A DNA stretch of 64,000 bases from Streptococcus ratti FA-1 = DSM 20564 (GTDB taxonomy: Bacteria; Bacillota; Bacilli; Lactobacillales; Streptococcaceae). The notes under the pieces were generated by a model that was not told the origin of the DNA, did no database searches, and was given only the letters and a program-made list of their open reading frames with translations. The position numbers and the translations under genes are program-made. The stretch covers positions 310,001-374,000 of the forward strand of contig NZ_AJTZ01000005.1 in NCBI RefSeq assembly GCF_000286075.1. Reading direction: 5' to 3'. Positions 7,609 to 15,989 of the stretch are shown here, piece by piece. Position 1 is the stretch's first letter. Each line of letters starts with the position of its first letter.

Positions 7609-10500
7609 ATGGCAAAAAATAATGTTAAAACCTATCTGATGATTCCTTTGGCCCTGACTCTTTTTATGGCTGCAAGTAAGGTATCTGCAGATGAAACAGC
7701 TCAAACTGCCTCTGCCTCAGATAAGCTAGCATCTTCTGAAGTCGCGGCAGCAACCAGCACTGAAACATCAGTATCAAAAGCAAGTACCAGCCAGAACACT
7801 GCTGCAGTCAGTCGTCAATCAACCAGCCAGAAAGAGCCAAGTCAGCCTGTCGATCAGACAGCTGCTGCTGAATTAACAACTGCAGAAAGTTCTCAGCAAA
7901 GGAAGGAAACGACAGCTGCTGCAACAAGTCCGTCTGTTTCCAGTCAGAAGACTGTTCAGACTCAAAGCCAGCCAACAACCAAAGCTGCTAGCATCCAAAA
8001 CCAGCAATCCTCGTCTTCTCAGTCCTTTAAGCAAGCCGCACCTTTGAAAAGGCTAGCTGTCACAAAGACTCCTCAGTCAAGTGCTGCAACTGTACAAAAG
8101 ACGCCTAAGGAAGTGACAGCTGCTGCAGTTGAAGCAAAAGGGATAAAATTACAGTACAAACAGCCTATTGCCAAAGGCAGCAAGATCCAGTTTGCCGTTT
8201 GGACGGCGCAGAAAGGGCAGGATGATCTTAAATGGTATACAGCCAATAATATGGGAGCAGCTTATGCCGAGTTCAAGAATCACCGCGAGTATGGAACCTA
8301 TTATATTCACACCTATGCCAATCAAAATGGTAAGATGACAGGACTCAATGCGATGACTGTTAGGGTTGCTAAGCCGCAGATTAAGACAAAGATTCAAAAA
8401 ACCTCAGCTAATCATTTTGAAATCACTGTCGCAAATGTTCCCAATACGATTACACAGGTTGATATTCCTGTCTGGTCAGATAAAAAGGGACAGGACGACC
8501 TGAAATGGTATAGAGCGGCAAAAATAGCTAATGGCAGTTATAAAATTACAGTCAATCTGCAAAATCACAAAAATACTCTGGGTCACTACCAAGCTCATAT
8601 TTACGGCTACAGCACTGTTACTCAGTCTCAAATTGGATTGGGGGTCAGTTCAGGTTTTGATAACGTTGACAGCCGTTCCAATGCGACTGCTTCAGTTGTA
8701 GGTTACAAAGAAACCTCTGGTACTTTCAATGTAGTTGTCAAGGGCGGTCCAAGTACAAAAGTGATAAAATCAGTCAGTGTCGCCGTCTGGTCAGAAGAGA
8801 AAGGTCAGGATGATCTTAAATGGTATACACCGGCAGTTATCAACAATCAAGCGACTGCTAAAATAAATATCGCCAACCATGCCAACGTCTCTGGACTCTA
8901 CCATGTTCATGTTTACACAGACTATACTGACGGAACAAAATCCGGAAAAATTTTGGGAACCTATAAGATTACTAAGGCAGCTGCTGAGGCCAAATTAACT
9001 TCTAAGGGGATTTCTCTAAAGCTAACTGCTGCTAACATTAAGGATAAGACTAAGGTTTCCTTTGCTGTTTGGTCCAATGAAAAAGGTCAGGATGACCTGA
9101 AGTGGTATCAGGCAGATAAACAGGGGGAGGCAATCGCCAGCTACGATAATCACAAGGGCTACGGTCTTTATAACATCCATGTTTATCACAGCCAAAACGG
9201 ACGCTTGACAGGGCTGGGAACAGCGACCATAAACATTCCCAAACCATCTGTAACAACGAGCATTGCTAAAACAGCTGACAATGAGTACACTGTTATTCTT
9301 AAAAATGTGCCTTATTATATTTCCTCCGTACAGGTTCCTGTGTGGACGAGTAAGAACAATCAAGATGATATTAAGTGGTATGGAGCTCGCAAGATATCAG
9401 ATAAAACTTATGAAGCGAAAGTTCTTCTTAAGAATCATCAGTTTGAAACAGGCCGCTATAATGCTCATGTCTATGGCAAAAGCAGACTGGAAAACAACAA
9501 ATTAATTAGCATGGGAGGAAAAGAATTTACAGTCAGTGCAGCTAAAATCAGCAGTCCAAAGGTTAGCGTGACCAATCATCAGGCTAAGAAGGGGAATCTG
9601 GATGTGGTCATTACTGAAACCAGTAATTCTAAAAAGCTGAAATCTGTTAAGGTCGCTGCTTGGTCAGAAGCCAAACAAAGCAATCTCTACTGGTACACCA
9701 GCAGCACTGTCAAGGATGGCAAAATCAGCATTACTGTTAACGAAAAAAATCATGGCTATATCAAAGGCAGCTACCATGTTCATGTTTATGTGACTTATCA
9801 AGATAATCAGGAAACTGGTTTTGATAAAGGAACTTATCGCTTGGAAGCTGAAAAGCCGGCTGTTGCTTTGCCGTCCTACTTTATTGATATCAGCAGCCAT
9901 AATGGAACGATTTCTGTTGCAGAATTTAAGAGTTTAAAGCAGCAGGGGATTCAGGGAGTTGTTGTCAAGTTAACAGAAGGTACCAGCTATATCAATCCTT
10001 ATGCAAAATCACAGATTGCCAATGCCAAAGCAGCAGGAATCAAAGTTTCTGCTTACCACTATTCGCACTATACATCAGCAGCAGGAGCCCAAGCAGAAGC
10101 ACGTTATTTTGTTAATGCTGCCAAGGCACATGGTTTAGCTTCTGCAACGGTTATGGTAAATGATATGGAAGAATCTTCCATGCTAAGTAATATCAATGCT
10201 AATGTTCAAGCCTGGCAAGATGAGATGAAGCGTCAGGGATACAGCAACTTGGTTCACTATACCATGGCGAGCTGGCTGGATATTCGCGGCGGAAGTGTTA
10301 AAACAGCACAATTTGGCCTTAATAATTTCTGGATTGCTCACTACGCTAAGGGCTATACTTATATGACTCAGGAAGAGGCTAAGTCCTTTAATTATTATGC
10401 CAATGCAGCGGCTTGGCAATACACAAGTGTCTCTCCGAAATTATCTCATCCTTTAGATGAAAATATTGACTATACCGGTCGTTTTACGCGGCAGTCCTAA
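7609..10500 (+). CDS. atlA: AtlA/automutanolysin-type autolysin: Bsp-like repeats plus GH25 lysozyme
   Basis: A 963-residue secreted peptidoglycan hydrolase. The start at 7609 (MAKNNVKTYLMIPLAL) has AAAGGAA upstream and begins directly at the signal peptide; an upstream in-frame ATG at 7540 overlaps the promoter and is rejected. After signal cleavage near VSADE comes a Ser/Thr/Gln/Ala-rich linker (about 25-165). Six Bsp-like repeats follow, each around VWxxxKGQDDLKWY, at about 175-750. The C-terminal GH25 muramidase domain (about 755-960) has FIDISSHNG, VVKLTEGTSY and VNDMEESS with the catalytic acidic residues. There is no LPXTG, so wall attachment would be non-covalent through the repeats. 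The architecture and the neighbouring lipoprotein and pepT match the S. mutans autolysin needed for cell separation. The lipoprotein gene follows at 15 bp. Confidence 0.92.
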   Translation: MAKNNVKTYLMIPLALTLFMAASKVSADETAQTASASDKLASSEVAAATSTETSVSKASTSQNTAAVSRQSTSQKEPSQPVDQTAAAELTTAESSQQRKETTAAATSPSVSSQKTVQTQSQPTTKAASIQNQQSSSSQSFKQAAPLKRLAVTKTPQSSAATVQKTPKEVTAAAVEAKGIKLQYKQPIAKGSKIQFAVWTAQKGQDDLKWYTANNMGAAYAEFKNHREYGTYYIHTYANQNGKMTGLNAMTVRVAKPQIKTKIQKTSANHFEITVANVPNTITQVDIPVWSDKKGQDDLKWYRAAKIANGSYKITVNLQNHKNTLGHYQAHIYGYSTVTQSQIGLGVSSGFDNVDSRSNATASVVGYKETSGTFNVVVKGGPSTKVIKSVSVAVWSEEKGQDDLKWYTPAVINNQATAKINIANHANVSGLYHVHVYTDYTDGTKSGKILGTYKITKAAAEAKLTSKGISLKLTAANIKDKTKVSFAVWSNEKGQDDLKWYQADKQGEAIASYDNHKGYGLYNIHVYHSQNGRLTGLGTATINIPKPSVTTSIAKTADNEYTVILKNVPYYISSVQVPVWTSKNNQDDIKWYGARKISDKTYEAKVLLKNHQFETGRYNAHVYGKSRLENNKLISMGGKEFTVSAAKISSPKVSVTNHQAKKGNLDVVITETSNSKKLKSVKVAAWSEAKQSNLYWYTSSTVKDGKISITVNEKNHGYIKGSYHVHVYVTYQDNQETGFDKGTYRLEAEKPAVALPSYFIDISSHNGTISVAEFKSLKQQGIQGVVVKLTEGTSYINPYAKSQIANAKAAGIKVSAYHYSHYTSAAGAQAEARYFVNAAKAHGLASATVMVNDMEESSMLSNINANVQAWQDEMKRQGYSNLVHYTMASWLDIRGGSVKTAQFGLNNFWIAHYAKGYTYMTQEEAKSFNYYANAAAWQYTSVSPKLSHPLDENIDYTGRFTRQS
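8143..9852 (+). repeat. Six in-frame Bsp-like repeats arranged as two triads
   Basis: The marker Trp codon of each repeat lies at 8200, 8473, 8788, 9070, 9343 and 9661. The spacings are 273, 315, 282, 273 and 318 bp, so repeats 1-3 and 4-6 form two copies of a three-repeat block (offsets 870, 870 and 873). The sixth repeat has lost the GQDDLKWY core and reads AKQSNLYWY. Confidence 0.85.
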
Positions 10501-10515
10501 TAAGGAGTTTGATTT

Positions 10516-11124
10516 ATGAAAAAGAAACCTATCTTCAAGAATTTTATTCTTGTATTGCTGTCTGTTTTTCTTCTTATCGGCTGCTCAGATCAGAAAAAGA
10601 CTTATAATGGGGACAAATCAGCTTCCCCTAAGACAAGTTTGCAGTCGAAATCGCATAAGAGGGATAAACATAGCTCATCCGAACAGGAGAAAAGAACAGA
10701 GTCTGCTTCAGAAAGCAGTCAGTCGTCCAGTTCTTCCAGTGAAGAGAGCCGTGAGGCAGAAAGTCTTTCTCCTATTGATACAGGTGCTATCTTAAAGGCT
10801 GATTACAGCACAGCGGCAGGTACTTGGAAGAATGCACAGGGACAGACTCTTACCTTCAATGCACAAGGGTTGACAACGTCTGGAATGACAGTCAGCCTGC
10901 TGGATATTGATCAGGATGGTATTCTCTTGCTGAATGTGGAGACAGGGAACAAAACAAATTTAACTCTCTACATGGTAACGGCAAATCATACTTTGCCTCA
11001 GCGTTACTTTTCTAATGGGCAAACAGATACATCTGATAAATCAAAAGACCGCATCATTTCGTCTAAAACGTTGAGCAGCAATCAGTTGGCAGATCATGTT
11101 TATTATCATGTATCAAATCATTAA
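10516..11124 (+). CDS. Lipoprotein of the atlA locus
   Basis: A 202-residue lipoprotein with a signal peptide ending in the lipobox LLIGC (Cys about residue 23), so it is lipid-anchored on the outer membrane face. A long Ser/Glu/Lys-rich linker (about 30-90) precedes a C-terminal beta-rich domain with SPIDTGAILKADYSTAAGTW and GQTLTFNAQGLTTSGM. That domain recalls the DUF6287-type domain of streptococcal lipoproteins, an assignment made from memory. It starts 15 bp after atlA with TAAGGAG and is very likely co-transcribed, suggesting a role in autolysin export, folding or control. A terminator follows at 11155. Confidence 0.8.
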   Translation: MKKKPIFKNFILVLLSVFLLIGCSDQKKTYNGDKSASPKTSLQSKSHKRDKHSSSEQEKRTESASESSQSSSSSSEESREAESLSPIDTGAILKADYSTAAGTWKNAQGQTLTFNAQGLTTSGMTVSLLDIDQDGILLLNVETGNKTNLTLYMVTANHTLPQRYFSNGQTDTSDKSKDRIISSKTLSSNQLADHVYYHVSNH

Positions 11125-11154
11125 CCAAACTGAAAAAATTCTGAATAATATTTT

Positions 11155-11182
11155 AAAAAACCGCATATATCTGTGGTTTTTT
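11155..11182 (+). terminator. atlA-lipoprotein operon terminator
   Basis: AAAAAACCGCA pairs perfectly with TGTGGTTTTTT across a 6-nt loop (one G-U). Confidence 0.8.
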
Positions 11183-11183
11183 C

Positions 11184-11192
11184 TGTTATAAT
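11184..11192 (+). promoter_or_regulatory. Extended -10 promoter of pepT
   Basis: TGTTATAAT is an extended -10 element right behind the terminator, 22 bp before the pepT ATG. No good -35 is visible, which is tolerated with an extended -10. Confidence 0.45.
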
Positions 11193-11213
11193 TAAGAGGA
11201 TAAGAGGTAGAAA

Positions 11214-12434
11214 ATGACTTACGATAATTTGTTAAAACGCTTTTTGACCTATGTTAGAATCAATACTAGAAGTGACGCAAACAGTACTAAGACACCAACA
11301 ACACAGAGTCAGGCTGACTTTGCATTGACTGTTTTAAAGCCAGAAATGGAAAACATTGGTCTCAAGGATGTTCATTATTTGCCAAATGGTTACTTGGTAG
11401 GAACCTTGCCTGCAAATGGGGATTTTCCTTATAAGATCGGTTTTATTGCTCATATGGATACAGCTGACTTTAATGCCGAAGGTGTGAATCCGCAGGTTAT
11501 TGAACATTATGACGGCGGCTCTGTTCAGCTTGGTCAGACCGATTTTACTCTTAATCCGGCAGACTTTCCCAATCTTAAAAATTATGTTGGACAGACTCTG
11601 ATTACTACAGATGGAACGACCTTGCTGGGAAGTGATGACAAGTCTGGTATTGCTGAAATTATGACGGCAGTGGAATATTTGGTCAACCATCCTGAGATTG
11701 AGCACAGTGAAATTCGTATTGGTTTTGGACCCGATGAAGAAATCGGTATTGGTGCTGATAAATTTGACGTGGCAGACTTTGATGTTGATTTTGCCTATAC
11801 TGTTGACGGGGGACCGCTGGGCGAGCTGCAATATGAAACCTTCAGTGCCGCAGCGGCAAACATTAACTTTATAGGACGCAATGTTCATCCGGGAACTGCT
11901 AAAAATCGGATGATCAATGCACTGCAATTAGCTATTGATTTTCATGAGCAATTGCCTGCTGATGAGCGCCCTGAGAAGACAGATGGGTATGAAGGCTTTT
12001 ATCATTTGCTCAGTCTTAATGGGACAGTTGAAGAAGCCCACAGTTCCTACATTATCCGTGATTTTGAGGATGGGAGCTTTGCTAATCGCAAAGCATTGCT
12101 GCAGCACATTGTTGAGAAGATGAATGCACGTTTAGGAGCCGAACGAGTGGAGCTCAAACTTAATGACCAATATTATAATATGCGAAAAGTGATTGAACAG
12201 GATATGACCTGTGTCAATATTGCCAAGAAAGTCATGGAGGACCTAGCTATAGAGCCTGTCATTGAACCCATTCGGGGCGGCACAGATGGCTCTAAAATAT
12301 CTTTTATGGGACTTCCGACACCGAACCTTTTTGCAGGTGGTGAAAACATGCACGGTCGCTTTGAATTTGTCAGCTTAGAGACCATGCAGAAAGCTGTCGA
12401 AGTCATCATAGGCATTGCTGCTTTCAGACATTAA
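11214..12434 (+). CDS. pepT: Peptidase T (tripeptide aminopeptidase)
   Basis: A 406-residue M20-family di-zinc aminopeptidase of the cytosol that removes the N-terminal residue from tripeptides. Metal and catalytic motifs are in place: IAHMDTADF (His, Asp), [10 protein letters not shown] (bridging Asp), [14 protein letters not shown] (catalytic Glu-Glu), AYTVDGG, the dimerisation-domain motif [14 protein letters not shown], and the C-terminal ligand [13 protein letters not shown]. Length equals the family norm. AAGAGGT precedes the ATG. It follows the atlA-lipoprotein pair, as in S. mutans. Confidence 0.96.
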   Translation: MTYDNLLKRFLTYVRINTRSDANSTKTPTTQSQADFALTVLKPEMENIGLKDVHYLPNGYLVGTLPANGDFPYKIGFIAHMDTADFNAEGVNPQVIEHYDGGSVQLGQTDFTLNPADFPNLKNYVGQTLITTDGTTLLGSDDKSGIAEIMTAVEYLVNHPEIEHSEIRIGFGPDEEIGIGADKFDVADFDVDFAYTVDGGPLGELQYETFSAAAANINFIGRNVHPGTAKNRMINALQLAIDFHEQLPADERPEKTDGYEGFYHLLSLNGTVEEAHSSYIIRDFEDGSFANRKALLQHIVEKMNARLGAERVELKLNDQYYNMRKVIEQDMTCVNIAKKVMEDLAIEPVIEPIRGGTDGSKISFMGLPTPNLFAGGENMHGRFEFVSLETMQKAVEVIIGIAAFRH

Positions 12435-12490
12435 ATTTTGGAAAAAATCACTTAACTATGATAAAATGATGTAACATGGAGGAAAAGTAA

Positions 12491-12976
12491 GTGATTAAAA
12501 TATTTGGAAAAGTGCGCTATCATTGGCAGCCTGAACTGTCGTGGCTAATCATTTATTGGTCCATTGCGATTATGCCGATTTTCATTGCTTTGTCACTTTT
12601 GTATGAGCAAACCAGTATTCCGCAGTATTTCTTTATTTTGTTTATTGCTTTTGTAGTTTTGGTCGGTATTGGATTTCATCGCTATTTCATTATTGAAGAT
12701 AAGGGTATTTTAAGGGTTGTATCCTTAAATATATTTAGACCGTCTAAGATTATGATTGCTGATATCGAAAAAGTGGAGGTCACAAAATCAACAGTTACTC
12801 TGCTGCTTAAAAATAAAAAGAAAAGCCTCTTTTACATGCGAAAATGGCCGAAAAAATATTTTTTAGATGATCTGGCTGTTCATCCAGATTTTAAAGGCGA
12901 AGTTGAGCTGATTGATAATTTTGTTAATCTTGATTATTTTGAAGCTTACAAGGATGAAAAAAAGCCCTTACGGTAA
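12491..12976 (+). CDS. ebsA: EbsA-family membrane protein
   Basis: A 161-residue protein with two transmembrane helices (about 18-38 and 46-66) and a C-terminal cytoplasmic beta-rich domain. The opening IFGKVRYHWQPELSWLIIYW is the family hallmark. EbsA was named from Enterococcus as a proposed pore-forming membrane protein; its real role is unclear. It starts with GTG, chosen because GGAGG lies 8 nt upstream. The 3' end overlaps the convergent ferredoxin gene by 9 bp. Confidence 0.8.
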   Translation: MIKIFGKVRYHWQPELSWLIIYWSIAIMPIFIALSLLYEQTSIPQYFFILFIAFVVLVGIGFHRYFIIEDKGILRVVSLNIFRPSKIMIADIEKVEVTKSTVTLLLKNKKKSLFYMRKWPKKYFLDDLAVHPDFKGEVELIDNFVNLDYFEAYKDEKKPLR

Positions 12977-13162
12977 AGTAAGTGCTTTTGTTGGACAAGA
13001 TTTGACCGCAGTGAGAATATTGGCATCATCAATAAAGGTTTTAACGTTTTCGCTAGTACCTGAAAATTTGACAATGCCGTCATCATCATAATCAAAGACA
13101 TCTGAATAAGTCTGGCAAAGCCCGCAGGCAATACATTTTTCTGGGATAATAGCTACTTTCAT
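12968..13162 (-). CDS. fer: Ferredoxin, single 4Fe-4S
   Basis: A 64-residue acidic electron carrier. The four cluster ligands are visible as EKCIACGLC (Cys 10, 13, 16) and CPTKA (Cys about 55), so it holds one 4Fe-4S cluster rather than two. It lies on the opposite strand between ebsA and the LysM gene, the usual streptococcal arrangement. No clear Shine-Dalgarno is seen. A minus-strand promoter-like pair (TTGTTA, 17 bp, TACAAT) ends only 6 nt before the ATG, so the message may have almost no leader. Confidence 0.9.
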   Translation of the reverse strand: MKVAIIPEKCIACGLCQTYSDVFDYDDDGIVKFSGTSENVKTFIDDANILTAVKSCPTKALTLP

Positions 13163-13208
13163 AGTAACATTGTAATACTATTGTTGACATTTAACAAGGG
13201 GGAAAATC

Positions 13209-13709
13209 ATGTCCAATAAACCATGGGAAGAAAAAGTGACAGAAACGGATACTGAAAACAAGGAACTAACAAGGAACTCTAAAGATGATCGTGCTGTCAG
13301 TACACCGGTTTTGACGATTTTGCTGAGTCTCTTTTTCTTGATTATTATTGGTATTTTATTTTTTGTACTTTATACTTCTAATGGCGGCAGTGATGAAAAG
13401 GCGGCAACTTCAGGATTTTACGGTTCCTCTAAAACCATCAAAAAATCTAATGATAAAGTCAGTCAATCTTCTGAATCTGAATCGGAAGAACAGACAGTGA
13501 CAGAAACAACCGAGACTGAGACCACTCAAACAGAGACAACGACTTCTTCTGACGGAGAAGATACCCTTACTGTTCAAGGCGGTGAAGGTGCTGCGGCCAT
13601 TGCTGCACGTGCAGGAATTTCTGTTGAGAAACTTTATGAGTTAAATCCGGATCACATGACAAAGGGCTATTGGTACGCTAATCCCGGTGATAATATAAAA
13701 ATTAAGTAA
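13209..13709 (+). CDS. Membrane-anchored LysM protein (SAG1386/EF1546-like)
   Basis: A 166-residue protein with a charged cytoplasmic N-terminus (about 35 residues), one transmembrane helix (about 36-57), a long Ser/Thr/Glu-rich linker with repeated TETTETET-type sequence, and a C-terminal LysM domain (about 118-166: DTLTVQGGEGAAAIAARAG, VEKLYELNPDHM, PGDNIKIK). LysM would contact peptidoglycan from the outer membrane face. It sits 9 bp upstream of cmk, a conserved pairing in streptococci that suggests co-transcription rather than shared function. Confidence 0.85.
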   Translation: MSNKPWEEKVTETDTENKELTRNSKDDRAVSTPVLTILLSLFFLIIIGILFFVLYTSNGGSDEKAATSGFYGSSKTIKKSNDKVSQSSESESEEQTVTETTETETTQTETTTSSDGEDTLTVQGGEGAAAIAARAGISVEKLYELNPDHMTKGYWYANPGDNIKIK

Positions 13710-13718
13710 GAGGATTGT

Positions 13719-14399
13719 ATGACAGGAATTAAAATTGCTATTGACGGTCCTGCTTCAAGTGGGAAGAGTACAGTCGCTAAGATTATTGCAAAGGATCTCA
13801 ATTATACTTATTTGGATACAGGAGCCATGTACCGCTCTGCGACTTATTTGGCCCTTCAAAATGATGTTGCCCTAACTGATGAAGGTGCTATTGTTGAACT
13901 TTTACAGAAATATCCAATTAGTTTTGGCCGCCGCGAAGATGGGCAGCAGTTAGTCTTTGTCGGGGATGTTGATGTCAGCCTTCCTATCCGGGAAAATGAG
14001 GTAACCAATAATGTTTCCACGGTATCAGCCCTGCCTTTGGTGCGTGAAACTTTGGTTGCGCTTCAGCGTCAGATTGCTGATCAAGGCGGTATTGTTATGG
14101 ATGGCCGTGATATCGGAACGGTTGTTTTACCAGATGCTGAATTAAAGATTTTTCTGATTGCTTCTGTTGATGAAAGGGCTGAGCGCCGATATAAGGAAAA
14201 TCTTGAAAAAGGGATTGAAACTGATCTAGCTAAGCTTAAAAGAGAAATTGCAGCGCGTGACTACAAGGACAGCCACCGAAAGGTTTCTCCTCTTAAAGCA
14301 GCTGCAGATGCTATTACTTTTGACACAACAGGTGTAACAATTGATGGTGTTGTAAACTTTATTGAAGAAAAAGCAAAGAAAATGATTGACAGACATTAA
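13719..14399 (+). CDS. cmk: Cytidylate kinase
   Basis: A 226-residue P-loop nucleotide kinase that phosphorylates CMP and dCMP with ATP. Motifs are the Walker A loop GPASSGKST at the N-terminus, the substrate-binding [23 protein letters not shown], and the lid [13 protein letters not shown]. Its length of about 225 residues is typical. AGAGGA lies upstream. The consensus promoter of the infC operon overlaps its last codons. Confidence 0.96.
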   Translation: MTGIKIAIDGPASSGKSTVAKIIAKDLNYTYLDTGAMYRSATYLALQNDVALTDEGAIVELLQKYPISFGRREDGQQLVFVGDVDVSLPIRENEVTNNVSTVSALPLVRETLVALQRQIADQGGIVMDGRDIGTVVLPDAELKIFLIASVDERAERRYKENLEKGIETDLAKLKREIAARDYKDSHRKVSPLKAAADAITFDTTGVTIDGVVNFIEEKAKKMIDRH

Positions 14400-14414
14400 T
14401 TGACATGTTATACT
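14386..14414 (+). promoter_or_regulatory. infC-rpmI-rplT promoter, near consensus
   Basis: TTGACA (14386-14391) and TATACT (14409-14414), exactly 17 bp apart, overlap the cmk stop codon. Transcription would begin near 14421, giving a leader of about 150 nt. Confidence 0.8.
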
Positions 14415-14420
14415 GATTAA

Positions 14421-14567
14421 CAGTGAGAAAAGCAGAAGTGAGAACTTCTCGCCTTGCGACTAAGGTTGTCTGGCCCAACATGTCAAAATTCCTTATCTAA
14501 GGAAAGTTATGTGTGCGGGCTTGAAATGTCAAGTCCGCTTTCGTTTTTCTCGAAAAAATATAAAGGG
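14421..14567 (+). promoter_or_regulatory. infC operon leader with intrinsic terminator (attenuator-like)
   Basis: This is a roughly 150-nt untranslated leader. It contains a hairpin around 14437-14450 (AGAAGT/ACTTCT), a perfect hairpin TTCCTTA-TC-TAAGGAA (14489-14504), and a terminator GCGGGCTTG/CAAGTCCGC (14515-14538) followed by a T-rich tract to 14549. A terminator between promoter and infC is the hallmark of the L20/IF3 autoregulatory leaders of low-GC Gram-positives, where L20 binding favours termination. The antiterminator partner was not resolved by eye. Confidence 0.7.
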
Positions 14568-15098
14568 GTGAAGAACATAGCTAAAAAAGATTTGTTCATT
14601 AATGATGAAATTCGTGTCCGCGAAGTTCGTCTTATTGGCCTTGATGGTGAACAATTAGGAATTAAGCCCTTGGCAGAAGCGCAGTCTATTGCTGATGATG
14701 CCAATGTTGACTTAGTTTTAATTCAGCCGCAGGCTACACCGCCTGTAGCCCGTATCATGGACTATGGTAAGTTCAAATTTGAGTATCAGAAGAAGCAAAA
14801 AGAGCAGCGCAAAAAACAAAGCGTTGTTACTGTTAAGGAAGTCCGTCTCAGTCCTGTTATTGACAAAGGGGACTTTGAAACAAAACTCCGCAACGGCCGT
14901 AAATTCCTGCAAAAAGGAAACAAGGTGAAAGTTTCAATTCGTTTTAGAGGACGTATGATTACTCACAAAGAAATCGGAGCAAAGGTCTTAGCTGATTTTG
15001 CTGAAGCAACGCAGGATATTGCGATTATTGAGCAAAGAGCTAAAATGGATGGCCGTCAGATGTTTATGCAGCTGGCACCAATTCCAGATAAAAAATAA
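14568..15098 (+). CDS. infC: Translation initiation factor IF-3
   Basis: A 176-residue initiation factor that binds the 30S subunit, discriminates initiator tRNA and prevents premature 50S joining. The N-domain ([21 protein letters not shown]), the basic linker ([17 protein letters not shown]) and the C-domain ([28 protein letters not shown]) are intact. The start is ambiguous. GTG at 14568 gives the usual length but is itself part of the AAAGGGGTG Shine-Dalgarno. The ATA at 14577, 7 nt behind it, would be the rare start codon expected if IF-3 autoregulates its own initiation. In-frame starts further upstream lie inside the terminator hairpin and are rejected. Confidence 0.95.
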   Translation: MKNIAKKDLFINDEIRVREVRLIGLDGEQLGIKPLAEAQSIADDANVDLVLIQPQATPPVARIMDYGKFKFEYQKKQKEQRKKQSVVTVKEVRLSPVIDKGDFETKLRNGRKFLQKGNKVKVSIRFRGRMITHKEIGAKVLADFAEATQDIAIIEQRAKMDGRQMFMQLAPIPDKK

Positions 15099-15132
15099 GT
15101 CGATAAAAATAGTAAAGTAGGAGAATATTAAA

Positions 15133-15333
15133 ATGCCAAAACAAAAAACACACCGCGCATCAGCTAAACGTTTTAAACGTACAGGTTCAGGTGGATTGAA
15201 ACGCTTCCGCGCTTACACATCTCACCGTTTCCATGGTAAAACTAAGAAACAACGTCGTCATCTTCGCAAGGCATCAATGGTGCATTCAGGAGATTTCAAA
15301 CGTATCAAATCAATGCTTACTCGCTTGAAATAA
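15133..15333 (+). CDS. rpmI: 50S ribosomal protein L35
   Basis: A 66-residue, very basic protein ([20 protein letters not shown]) of the large ribosomal subunit. It is the second gene of the infC operon, preceded by AGGAG. Its length and sequence match the family exactly. Confidence 0.98.
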   Translation: MPKQKTHRASAKRFKRTGSGGLKRFRAYTSHRFHGKTKKQRRHLRKASMVHSGDFKRIKSMLTRLK

Positions 15334-15380
15334 GTGTGTCAGTTTAGAAAAATTAGAAAGAACTATTGGAGGATCAATAA

Positions 15381-15740
15381 ATGGCTCGTGTTAAAGGTGG
15401 CGTTGTTTCACGCAAACGCCGTAAACGTGTTTTAAAATTAGCTAAAGGTTACTATGGTGCAAAACATATCTTGTTCCGTACTGCAAAAGAACAAGTGATG
15501 AATTCATATTACTATGCCTACCGTGACCGCCGTCAAAAGAAACGTGATTTCCGTAAATTGTGGATCACTCGTATCAATGCGGCAGCTCGTATGAACGGAC
15601 TTTCATACTCACAATTAATGCATGGTTTGAAATTAGCCGAAATTGAAGTTAACCGCAAGATGCTTGCTGACTTAGCAGTTAATGATGCAGCAGCTTTCAC
15701 AGCTCTTGCAGATGCAGCTAAAGAGAAGCTGGGTAAATAA
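15381..15740 (+). CDS. rplT: 50S ribosomal protein L20
   Basis: A 119-residue basic protein needed early in 50S assembly and, in related bacteria, the autorepressor of this operon. It starts [19 protein letters not shown] and contains [28 protein letters not shown] lies upstream, and a terminator follows at 15748. Confidence 0.98.
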   Translation: MARVKGGVVSRKRRKRVLKLAKGYYGAKHILFRTAKEQVMNSYYYAYRDRRQKKRDFRKLWITRINAAARMNGLSYSQLMHGLKLAEIEVNRKMLADLAVNDAAAFTALADAAKEKLGK

Positions 15741-15747
15741 GGATATA

Positions 15748-15788
15748 AAAAGTGGGATGGTAAGTTATTGACTTTGTCCCGCTTTTTT
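15748..15788 (+). terminator. infC operon terminator
   Basis: AAAAGTGGGA pairs with TCCCGCTTTT (one G-U) around a 19-nt loop, followed by a T-run. Confidence 0.7.
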
Positions 15789-15937
15789 ATTGCTTAGCAG
15801 TGCTAGTACACGGGAAGCACGGTCTGTCAGCGAATATAAGAAATCTAGCAGACATAGCCACAGTCAGTACAGATGAAATACTATTTTGGGGGATGAAGAT
15901 GGCTTGTTTAGTTAAAATGCGGTTTTCGTCAATATTT

Positions 15938-15980
15938 AAAAAGACTGGAAAAGAGTTCATTACTCTTTTCCAGTCTTTTT
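15938..15980 (-). terminator. ltaS terminator
   Basis: A perfect 19-bp inverted repeat (15938-15956 with 15962-15980) with a 5-nt loop and A/T runs at the ends, 9 bp beyond the ltaS stop. It would also stop leftover rightward transcription. Between 15789 and 15937 no gene is seen. Confidence 0.9.
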
Positions 15981-15989
15981 TATACAGAA

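Noticed and set aside
14400..14486. TTGACATGTT (14400-14409) complementary to AACATGTCAA (14477-14486) as a leader stem
   Set aside because: The left arm lies between the -35 and -10 boxes and would not be transcribed, so it cannot form an RNA stem.
14454..14567. Long upstream extension of infC
   Set aside because: It would be translated through the terminator hairpin of the leader and has no similarity to IF-3.
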